DNA of 6,676 bases. Source: Planctomycetales bacterium (GTDB taxonomy: Bacteria; Planctomycetota; Planctomycetia; Planctomycetales; Planctomycetaceae). Where the stretch lies: NCBI GenBank assembly GCA_020050375.1, contig JAGVKR010000786.1:1-6676 (forward strand). Direction: 5' to 3'. The notes under the pieces were generated by a model, which saw nothing but the letters and a program-made list of their open reading frames with translations, did not search any database and was not told where the DNA came from. A program made the translations under genes and the position numbers. This document shows, one piece after another, positions 1-5,735 of this stretch (position 1 is the first letter of the stretch; each line of letters opens with the position of its first letter).

Positions 1-1
1 C

Positions 2-1258
2 GACATGACCACCTGCGAAGCGCTCTGTTACACGCTGGCACGACGCTACCGGCCCTTCATGGTGAACAACGTCACCGGGTTCATCGGCCCCGAGACGCAC
101 GTCGACAATTTCGAGATGACGATTTCGAATCTGCAGGACCATTTCATGGGGAAGTTGCTCGGGCTCCCGATGGGAATGGCCCCCTGTTACACGCTCCATT
201 CGCAGATCACGCTCGAAGGGCAGCAGATGGCGACGCAGCTCCTGGCGGCGGCCGGAGCCAACTACTACATGGACGTCTATCTCAACACCGACCGCATGCT
301 CGCCTACTTCGACACCAGCGGCCACGACGATCAGACGTTGCGCGAGGTCTATGGACGCGCGCCGGCGCCGGAGTTTCTCGAATGGGGAATCGAGCGCGGC
401 ATCTTCGTCCGCAATGCTGCGGGAATCGTCGAACGCGGTCCGAATTGGGGAAACCCCCGGATCTTTTGTGCCGACGAAACCGAGCTCGTGGAACTGCGGC
501 GCGCGACGCCCGCGCTCTACGGCTTCGAGACCGCCGGGCCGCGACCTGCCAACGACGTCAGCCGCCGGTTGCGAGGAAATCATGCCATCGCCCGGCAAGC
601 AGTCTCCGCCGAGCTCGAAACCGAGTTCCTGAAGCGCACGGCCGATTTTCTCGTCCTCGAAACAGAGGCCGGCGACAAAGCGCGGCATCTCAATTCACCA
701 AATCTCGGGGCGCGGCTGTCGCCCGGCAGTGCGAAACAACTGGCTCGAACTGATGGCGACGTCCAGGTGGTCGTCTCCGACGGACTGAGCGCCGTAGCCG
801 TCCATGCGAACATCGCCGAGCTGCTTCCGGTGTTGACTGATGGTCTCGCCAGCCGCCAATTGAACGTCGGCCGGCCGATCGCTGTTCGATACGGTCGCGT
901 CAAACTGGCCGAGCAGGTCGCCGCGCTCACCGGCGCGCGGCTGACGATTCTATTGATCGGCGAGCGGCCGGGCGGAGACGCCCTGTCGTCGCAGAGCCTC
1001 TCGGCGTACATGATGTATCAACTGAAAGAGCGCGACGAGCAGCGGCGGGCCGCCGAGTTCAGCGGCAATGCCGAAATTCGATTCGAGTACACCGTGATTT
1101 CCAATATCTATTCAGGCGGCCTTCCGCCGGTCGAAGCGGGAAGCGTGATCGCGGAAAAAGCGTGGGCGATTCTCGAACATCGAGCGGCGGGAAATCGGCT
1201 CGAAGAGACTCGCATCCCGGCACCCATCGATGTCGAACCCCGCCAAGAACGGAGGTGA
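2..1258 (+). CDS. eutBC: Fused ethanolamine ammonia-lyase EutB-EutC (5' partial)
   Basis: Adenosylcobalamin-dependent ethanolamine ammonia-lyase converts ethanolamine to acetaldehyde and ammonia. The reading frame is already open at base 2, so the gene starts outside the window and the ATG at 5 is an internal Met (residue 1 below). Residues 1-135 match the C-terminal end of the EutB large subunit: VNNVTGFIGPE (20-30), GKLLGLPMG (49-57) and APEFLEWGIERGIF (121-134). After a short linker, residues 160-400 are a full EutC small subunit: LRRATPA (164-170), DVQVVVSDGLS (252-262), VRYGRVKLAEQV (294-305), LLIGERPGG (316-324) and SNIYSGGLPPVEAG (366-379). EutB and EutC are separate polypeptides in enteric bacteria; here no stop or new start lies between them, so they form one chain. 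The EutB stretch that is acidic in enteric enzymes (NHAEADQ-like) reads CYTLHSQITLEGQQ here, suggesting a divergent subfamily. No bacterial microcompartment genes are visible. Family assignment is secure; substrate specificity is inferred. Confidence 0.93.
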   Translation, partial: DMTTCEALCYTLARRYRPFMVNNVTGFIGPETHVDNFEMTISNLQDHFMGKLLGLPMGMAPCYTLHSQITLEGQQMATQLLAAAGANYYMDVYLNTDRMLAYFDTSGHDDQTLREVYGRAPAPEFLEWGIERGIFVRNAAGIVERGPNWGNPRIFCADETELVELRRATPALYGFETAGPRPANDVSRRLRGNHAIARQAVSAELETEFLKRTADFLVLETEAGDKARHLNSPNLGARLSPGSAKQLARTDGDVQVVVSDGLSAVAVHANIAELLPVLTDGLASRQLNVGRPIAVRYGRVKLAEQVAALTGARLTILLIGERPGGDALSSQSLSAYMMYQLKERDEQRRAAEFSGNAEIRFEYTVISNIYSGGLPPVEAGSVIAEKAWAILEHRAAGNRLEETRIPAPIDVEPRQERR

Positions 1259-1317
1259 CCTGCGGACCTCGAGAACGGAGTTTGCCAGCCCTGCCGGTCG
1301 TCGATTATCATCAGGTG

Positions 1318-1333
1318 TGGAGAGGGATCTCCA
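1318..1333 (+). other. Small hairpin between eutBC and the Uma2 gene
   Basis: TGGAGA (1318-1323) and TCTCCA (1328-1333) can pair around a GGGA tetraloop of the GNRA type. It lies 60 nt after the eutBC stop and 42 nt before the Uma2 start. No T run follows, so it is a weak candidate for transcript end protection rather than an intrinsic terminator. Confidence 0.3.
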
Positions 1334-1374
1334 ATCAGTGCTTCGCGAAACATCCAGGATCGGGACCCTTGCTC

Positions 1375-2022
1375 ATGTCGACAACGATTCCGCCAATTGA
1401 CCGGCTTCCGCGGCGCAGTTCGCGGCCCGGCGAGCCTCCGTGGGAAGTTGCGCTCCTGTTTCCCGCGCAGGGGGACTGGTCTGAGCGCGATTATCTCGCG
1501 CTCGACACCAATCGGTTCGTGGAACTTTCGGAAGGCTGCCTGGAAGTGCTGCCGATGCCGACGATCCTGCACCAGCTCATCGTGCAGTTCTTACATAAGG
1601 TTCTTGAGGCCCACGTGCGAGCCCATGCCGCGGGGCTTGTGCTGCTTGCTCCATTGCCGGTGCGGCTGCGGGCGGGAACTTACCGCGAACCAGACGTCGT
1701 GTACCTGCGACCCGGCCGGATTCACGATGTCCGCACGCAACCCGACGGCGCTGATCTCGTCATGGAGGTTCTCAGCGAAGGGGAGGAGAATCGCAAGCGC
1801 GACTTGGAGATCAAGCGGGAAGATTACGCCCAAGCCGGAATCCCCGAGTATTGGGTCATCGACCCGGAGGAACGCCGGATCGCTGTGCTGAAGCTCGACG
1901 GAACAACGTATCTGGTCCACGGCGAATTCGGAGCAGGGACGCAGGCAACGTCGGCGCATTTGCCGGGATTCTCCGTCGCCGTCGACGATGTGTTTGCCGC
2001 CGCCGACGTGGCGACGGAGTGA
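1375..2022 (+). CDS. Uma2 family (DUF820) putative PD-(D/E)XK endonuclease
   Basis: This 215-residue protein has the usual length and architecture of Uma2/DUF820 proteins, a restriction-endonuclease-like fold with no established cellular role. The core motifs are in order: an N-terminal WSERDYLALDTNRFVELSEG segment (35-54), REPDVVYL with D107, LVMEVLSEG with E131, then RDLEIKREDYAQ with K147, followed by the diagnostic AGIPEYWVIDP (154-164). D107, E131 and K147 are the probable metal-binding and catalytic set, so it looks intact. The frame is open further upstream to 1162, but that part overlaps eutBC and is unlike the family. ATG 1375 gives the standard MSTT-type start, with only a weak ribosome site (GGGA, 9 nt upstream). 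It lies 116 nt after eutBC on the same strand and converges on the DUF1854 gene. These genes are typically numerous and scattered in planctomycetes, so its location need not be functional. Confidence 0.9.
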   Translation: MSTTIPPIDRLPRRSSRPGEPPWEVALLFPAQGDWSERDYLALDTNRFVELSEGCLEVLPMPTILHQLIVQFLHKVLEAHVRAHAAGLVLLAPLPVRLRAGTYREPDVVYLRPGRIHDVRTQPDGADLVMEVLSEGEENRKRDLEIKREDYAQAGIPEYWVIDPEERRIAVLKLDGTTYLVHGEFGAGTQATSAHLPGFSVAVDDVFAAADVATE

Positions 2023-2030
2023 GCCACGAA

Positions 2031-2504
2031 TCACAAATACCGCCGCAGAATCCGCCGGCTCGAAACATCGAGGGCTTCGAGACTCGGGATCTGGTAGCGC
2101 ACGCCGTGGGCGTCGGTGACGATTGCCGACTGCAAACCCAAGCGACGGATCTGATCTTCGCTGGTCAGCGTGAAGCGTGTGTCGCCCCGGTCGGTGACGA
2201 CGTCCCATTCGGTCGGCTCGGCCCCCGGCGACACACTGCGAATTGTCTGGATGACCGGCACAAACTCGCGGCGGGCGAGATCGGCTTCGAGCAGTTTTCG
2301 CGTCTCAGTCGGCAACTCGGACATTCCGGTGAGACAAAAAACCTCGTGCCCGTCGGCATCGCAGAACGAAATCCATTGCGTCGGATCGGTAAACGGGAAG
2401 CAGCGGACGGGGATCACTCCCGTGTGCGATGTGCCGTCCGGCAGCGTCAACAGCAGGCGCCCGAACGAGTCGTAGGCCAATTCGAGAATTCCGGCGTGAA
2501 CCAT
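2031..2504 (-). CDS. DUF1854 family protein, cyanophycin-metabolism associated
   Basis: A 157-residue soluble protein with no signal peptide or membrane segment. Conserved-looking blocks typical of DUF1854 are FPFTDPTQWISFCDADGHEV (36-55), LARREFVPVI (76-85), EWDVVTDRGDTRFTL (99-113) and a C-terminal TDAHGVRYQIPSLEALD (130-146) plus SSRRILRRYL. The role of the family is unknown; from memory, members sit beside, or are fused to, ABC transporters next to cphA, which is exactly the context here. Two starts overlap: GTG at 2507 and ATG at 2504. A perfect AGGAGGT (2511-2517 on the complement) is 6 nt from the ATG but only 3 nt from the GTG, so ATG 2504 is chosen. It lies 250 nt downstream of the ABC transporter on the same strand and may be cotranscribed with it, but the strong ribosome site and the palindrome in the gap allow separate control. 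Its stop is 8 nt from the convergent Uma2 stop. Confidence 0.88.
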   Translation of the reverse strand: MVHAGILELAYDSFGRLLLTLPDGTSHTGVIPVRCFPFTDPTQWISFCDADGHEVFCLTGMSELPTETRKLLEADLARREFVPVIQTIRSVSPGAEPTEWDVVTDRGDTRFTLTSEDQIRRLGLQSAIVTDAHGVRYQIPSLEALDVSSRRILRRYL

Positions 2505-2510
2505 CACCCG

Positions 2511-2517
2511 ACCTCCT
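2511..2517 (-). promoter_or_regulatory. Strong Shine-Dalgarno site of the DUF1854 gene
   Basis: The complement reads AGGAGGT, a full anti-16S match, ending 6 nt before ATG 2504 and 3 nt before GTG 2507. The spacing decides for ATG 2504. It contrasts with the upstream ABC gene, whose GTG start has no visible Shine-Dalgarno sequence. Confidence 0.75.
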
Positions 2518-2608
2518 CGACGAAACAGCTACGGTTCGAATTGCGGTGAGCTGTCGCGGTGTCTTCAAAGCACTGTCGGAATCGGTGGCCTCGAACGATC
2601 GACGGGAG

Positions 2609-2687
2609 GAAACCACGAAATACACGAACAACACGAAAGGATTCTTCCAAACTTCTTTTTCGTGTCGTTCGTGTATTTTGTGGTTTC
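2609..2687. repeat. Long imperfect palindrome (30-bp arms, 19-nt loop)
   Basis: Arms 2609-2638 and 2658-2687 are inverted copies of a GAAACCACGAAATACACGAA-type sequence. By pairing base to base, 28 of 30 positions are Watson-Crick, and the two exceptions are a G/T (2617/2679) and an A/C (2630/2666) opposition. The 19-nt loop lies at 2639-2657. Neither side is followed by a T run, so it is not a classical intrinsic terminator. Similar 'ACCACGAAA-ACACGAA' palindromes are, as far as I recall, dispersed in many planctomycete and related genomes and often give rise to spurious short protein predictions. It lies in the 250-nt spacer between the ABC transporter and DUF1854 genes, so an operon transcript would carry it as a long hairpin that could affect mRNA stability or the relative output of the two genes. 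Confidence 0.85.
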
Positions 2688-2726
2688 TCTCCGCCGACGC
2701 ACAACCAGATCAGGCTGCCGTCGGAC

Positions 2727-2738
2727 CGATTCGAATCG
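2727..2738. repeat. Perfect 12-bp palindrome downstream of the ABC transporter
   Basis: CGATTCGAATCG is its own reverse complement and starts 19 nt beyond the ABC transporter stop codon (2758). Short enough to be chance; no function assigned. Confidence 0.4.
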
Positions 2739-2757
2739 AATCGCGTGAAAGCTCCGC

Positions 2758-5115
2758 TCATCGTTCGTTGTCCTCCTCGTCGCGGAGACCATCGACTGTG
2801 ACCGGGCGTTCGGCGTCAGAAATCGGGCTCGTCAATTGCTGAGCGAGCTGCATCTGCGCCTGATAAAGGCGGGCGTAGGGGCCGCTGGCGTCGAACAACT
2901 GCTCGTGCGTGCCGGTCTCGACAATCCGGCCTCGTTCGAGCACGACCAGGCGATCGGCTTTGCGGAGCGTGCTCAAGCGGTGGGCGATGGCGATCGTCGT
3001 CCGGCCGCGGACGAGGTTGTCGAGCGCCTCCTGAATCTGCCGTTCGGTCTGCGTGTCGACGGAAGAGGTCGCTTCGTCGAGGATCAGAATCCGCGGGTCG
3101 ATCAAAAGCGCACGAGCGATCGAAATCCGTTGTCGCTCTCCACCCGAGAGAGTTTGTCCCCGCTCGCCGACAATGGAATCGTATCCGTCGGTCAGTTGCA
3201 GGATGAACTCATGCGCGCGGGCGGCGCGAGCGGCCGCGATGATTTCTTCGCGCGTCGCTTCCGGTTTTCCGTAGGAGATGTTGTCGGCGATCGTGCCATA
3301 GAACAGAAACGGCTCCTGCAGGACGATGCCGATATTGCGGCGAAACTCGCTGACGGGGAACGAGCGGATATCGGTGCCGTCGGCCAACACCGCTCCGTCG
3401 CTGACGTCGTAGAACCGGCAGACGAGATTGACGAGCGTGCTCTTGCCCGCGCCGGTTGTTCCCACCAGCCCGATCATCTCGCCGGGGCGAATCGTTAGAT
3501 CGACCTCGTCGATCACCTGCCGATTGCCGAAGCGAAAGCTGATCTTGCGCAATTCGATGGCGCCCTGGAGCTTGCCGGGGTGAATCGGCTGGGCCGGCTC
3601 GGGGACGCTTGGGACGCGATCGAGAATCTCGAAGACCCGTTGGGCGCTCGCCGCCGCGCGCTGCGTCGTCGTCGCCATCCGGCTCATCGATTCAAGCTGC
3701 ATGTAGACCCGGCCGATGTAACCGATGAACGACATCAACACGTCGACCGTGATCCGCCGGTTGTAAATCTGCCACGCGCCAACCGCCCAGACGACCAGCA
3801 TCCCGCCATTGGTGAGCAAAGCGACGAGGGGCCAGAAGAACGTCCAGACGGCATTCACCCGGTTGTTGGCGGCGACGATCCGGTCATTGGCCTGCCGGAA
3901 GCGATCGACCTCGCGCCCCTCCTGGGCGAACGCTTTCACGACGCGGATTCCCGGAATTGTGTCGGCGAGAATGCTCGTCATGTCGCCCCAGGTCCGACTG
4001 CCGTGCAGGAAGCCGTGCGTCAGGCTGTCGCGCAAGCGGAAGGTGAGCCAGCCGACGACGGGAAACGTCAGCAGGGCCGCCAGCGCCAGGAGCGGGTCCA
4101 TATAGAACAAAACGATCGCCGTTCCGACAATCATCAGCACGTTGGTGACAAAGTCGGTGAGATTGTCCGAGAGAAAATTGCAGATGCGATCGGTGTCGCT
4201 GCTGATCCGCGCGACGAGGTCGCCGGTCCGCTTCGCGCCGAAGAAATCGAGAGACAGTCGCTGCAGGTGCTGATACGTGGTGTTGCGGAGGTTGGCGCTG
4301 ATTCGCTCGCTGACGCACGCCAGCACCCAGCCTTGCGCCCAGCCGAAGCCCCACGCCGCCACGGCGGCAGCGGCGAAGCCTCCGAAACACCACCAAACCT
4401 TTCGAAAGGAGTCCCGGTTCTGCTCGCGAACCTGCTGGAATCGAACGTCCCGCTCGGCCTGCGAGAGCGTGTCATCCTCGCCGACGTCGGCGACCCGCGA
4501 CTCATACGAATTGAGAATTTTGACGATCGGACTGATCAGGTAGGGAGGAACCAGGCCGGCGGCCGTCGTGGCCAGTGTGAGAAAGAGCCCCAATGTGAGC
4601 GCCCCCAGTTGCGGGCGGGCAAAGCGAAACAGCCGAAACAAAGCCCCCACGCTCGCCGCGGTCTCGCGCTCTTCCGCCTCGGGAATCTCGGTTTCGACGT
4701 CGGCTGAAACAAGACGCGGCGTTTCGACCTTCAGATTCTGAAACGCTTCCACCAGCTCTCGCGCTGCGCCGGCCAGACCGACCGTGTAATTCCAGCAGCC
4801 GAGGCGGCGATCGGCGCCGAGCGCCTCCAGCCTTCCAAGTCCCCCGCGATCCGTGTCGACAAGGGCTTGAACGTCGGCCAGATCCCACGATGTCCAGTGG
4901 GCGCTGTCTATTTCGTCAGGCATTCGCGCCGAAGGCGCCGCCGAAGCAAACAGGCGAAGATTGGTAAGAACGACCACCCCGCCGGCAAAGTCGAGCGTGC
5001 TGCTGAGATTGGGGCAAAAGGCCGCCACAACCGCCTCGCCGGCAAACAGTTGTGACTCAATCTCGGCGCGGGTTTGCGGGGGGAGATGGCTCCAGATATG
5101 GACGGGAACGTTCAC
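2758..5115 (-). CDS. Cyanophycin-associated ABC exporter with N-terminal PH-like domain
   Basis: A 785-residue half-transporter: membrane and ATPase domains on one chain, expected to work as a homodimer in the inner membrane. Residues 1-130 form an extra cytoplasmic domain with a beta-rich pattern (VVVLTNLRLF 47-56, HWTSWDLADV 73-82, RLGCWNYTV 104-112) ending in a helix (AARELVEAFQNLK), resembling bacterial PH/GRAM-like domains. An acidic linker (138-151) leads to six membrane segments at about 170-195, 244-267, 320-338, 341-360, 424-449 and 456-473. The ATPase has Walker A GTTGAGKST (552-560), Q-loop Q600, signature LSGGERQR (656-663), Walker B ILILDE with catalytic E681, and H-loop H712, all intact. 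The loop between segments 1 and 2 is long (about 196-243) and highly charged. The start is GTG 5115: an in-frame TGA lies about 45 nt upstream and there is no other start between, and no Shine-Dalgarno is visible. Substrate unknown; lipid or peptide exporters share the core, but the N-terminal domain plus DUF1854 and cphA neighbours point to the cyanophycin-associated family. Confidence 0.93.
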   Translation of the reverse strand: MNVPVHIWSHLPPQTRAEIESQLFAGEAVVAAFCPNLSSTLDFAGGVVVLTNLRLFASAAPSARMPDEIDSAHWTSWDLADVQALVDTDRGGLGRLEALGADRRLGCWNYTVGLAGAARELVEAFQNLKVETPRLVSADVETEIPEAEERETAASVGALFRLFRFARPQLGALTLGLFLTLATTAAGLVPPYLISPIVKILNSYESRVADVGEDDTLSQAERDVRFQQVREQNRDSFRKVWWCFGGFAAAAVAAWGFGWAQGWVLACVSERISANLRNTTYQHLQRLSLDFFGAKRTGDLVARISSDTDRICNFLSDNLTDFVTNVLMIVGTAIVLFYMDPLLALAALLTFPVVGWLTFRLRDSLTHGFLHGSRTWGDMTSILADTIPGIRVVKAFAQEGREVDRFRQANDRIVAANNRVNAVWTFFWPLVALLTNGGMLVVWAVGAWQIYNRRITVDVLMSFIGYIGRVYMQLESMSRMATTTQRAAASAQRVFEILDRVPSVPEPAQPIHPGKLQGAIELRKISFRFGNRQVIDEVDLTIRPGEMIGLVGTTGAGKSTLVNLVCRFYDVSDGAVLADGTDIRSFPVSEFRRNIGIVLQEPFLFYGTIADNISYGKPEATREEIIAAARAARAHEFILQLTDGYDSIVGERGQTLSGGERQRISIARALLIDPRILILDEATSSVDTQTERQIQEALDNLVRGRTTIAIAHRLSTLRKADRLVVLERGRIVETGTHEQLFDASGPYARLYQAQMQLAQQLTSPISDAERPVTVDGLRDEEDNER

Positions 5116-5183
5116 AGGTGGGGGATGGCTCGCGCTGCGACGGTGTTTCCGCGGAGATCATCAATTTTTTTGTGTACTTTTCG

Positions 5184-5211
5184 ATTCGACACCATTAGAA
5201 TGCATCGTCAA
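5184..5211 (-). promoter_or_regulatory. Possible sigma-70-type promoter for the ABC transporter
   Basis: On the complement, TTGACG (5206-5211) matches the -35 consensus in five of six positions and TCGAAT (5184-5189) matches the -10 in four of six, with a 16-nt spacer. It would start transcription near 5177, about 60 nt ahead of GTG 5115, followed at once by an A-rich tract. The -10 is weak, and planctomycete promoters are poorly defined, so this is a tentative call. Confidence 0.3.
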
Positions 5212-5364
5212 GCACTTGGGAAGTTACGGTCCCATAGCGAAGTCCGGCCGCATGATGCGGCAGGACAGTTCGACACGCCCGGAACAGTTGAGTTTCTCAA
5301 CCCCCGCCACAAATCCTGCCGGCACGTCGAATCCTGCGGCCTGAGCGAGCGCATCACGGACGAG

Positions 5365-5392
5365 CCTCACCGAGAGTGAGGGAAAGTCACTC
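5365..5392 (+). other. Two overlapping, mutually exclusive hairpins upstream of cphA
   Basis: CCTCAC (5365-5370) can pair with GTGAGG (5376-5381) around a CGAGA loop. Alternatively GAGTGA (5374-5379) pairs with TCACTC (5387-5392) around GGGAAAG. They share 5374-5381, so an RNA could hold only one at a time. There is no T run after either, and the position is about 345 nt ahead of the cphA start. Whether the segment is transcribed is unknown; the pairing itself is plain in the sequence. Confidence 0.4.
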
Positions 5393-5639
5393 CCGACGTC
5401 TCACCTCGGAATTAGTGATCGTCGTCTGTATCCCGGACCGTAATACACTGCCGTGTACCATGAGAGCATCGACGCGAGTCGTGCATTCAAACGGGTTGCA
5501 AAGTGTGCAGCCCGGCCCCCCTGGAGCTTCCCCCCCTTCCCAGAGCGGCGCCCCTGCCGCGTTTGTCGAGTGCGACCCGGCCTGGCCGGTCTCTCTCAGT
5601 CGTCTGTGACCCTGCCGGTTTTGCGGCGCACGCCGACTG

Positions 5640-5655
5640 TGCGGACTGGTCCGCA
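5640..5655. promoter_or_regulatory. Perfect 7-bp inverted repeat upstream of cphA, operator-like
   Basis: TGCGGAC, a 2-nt centre TG, then GTCCGCA: a 16-nt two-fold symmetric site centred about 88 nt before ATG 5736. A second, smaller one (CGGCG-CA-CGCCG) is at 5624-5635. The spacing suits a dimeric regulator site, but in high-GC DNA such repeats also arise by chance, and no regulator gene is in the window. Confidence 0.3.
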
Positions 5656-5735
5656 TCCCTTCGGTCGCGCGACGTCCCCCCGACAGCAGCCCGCCTGGAA
5701 GAGTGCCCGTACCGTTTGCGGATCGATTGAAAGTC

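Larger units (their letters stand above)
5116..5735. other. 620-nt divergent intergenic region, no convincing gene
   Basis: This lies between the diverging ABC transporter and cphA starts. Short open frames exist on both strands (for example 5376-5609 plus and 5387-5911 minus), but none has a Shine-Dalgarno, recognisable motif or plausible composition. The region holds a T-rich tract (5161-5181), a TAGAAT that could be a plus-strand -10 (5196-5201, without a good -35 at normal spacing), and short inverted repeats at 5247-5261 (GCCGCAT/ATGCGGC), 5287-5301 (GTTGAG/CTCAAC), 5365-5381, 5374-5392, 5444-5457 (TACAC/GTGTA), 5624-5635 (CGGCG/CGCCG) and 5640-5655. A small direct repeat AATCCTGC occurs at 5312 and 5330. 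No tRNA or rRNA is seen. It is long enough to hold both promoters and an extended cphA leader. Confidence 0.6.

Noticed and set aside
5..7. ATG at 5 as the start of eutBC
   Set aside because: The residues around it are interior EutB sequence, and most of the large subunit is missing before it; the frame is open to the window edge.
1162..1374. Upstream extension of the Uma2 reading frame
   Set aside because: The first 71 codons overlap the eutBC end in another frame and do not resemble Uma2 N-termini; ATG 1375 fits the family.
2609..2687. Palindrome as an intrinsic terminator
   Set aside because: Neither arm is followed by a run of T on the relevant strand, and the hairpin is AT-balanced and far longer than usual terminators.
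2429..2842. Small open frames with NTRTTRK- or RVVRVF-like text between ABC and DUF1854
   Set aside because: These are translations of the palindromic repeat, a well-known source of false small proteins.
3580..4707. 375-codon plus-strand open frame opposite the ABC transporter
   Set aside because: Antisense shadow of a clearly conserved ABC exporter; Arg/Asp/Gln-rich translation without family resemblance.
5170..5201. Plus-strand promoter TTGTGT with TAGAAT
   Set aside because: The -10 is good, but the only -35-like hexamer lies 20 nt away, beyond normal spacing; noted only in the intergenic description.
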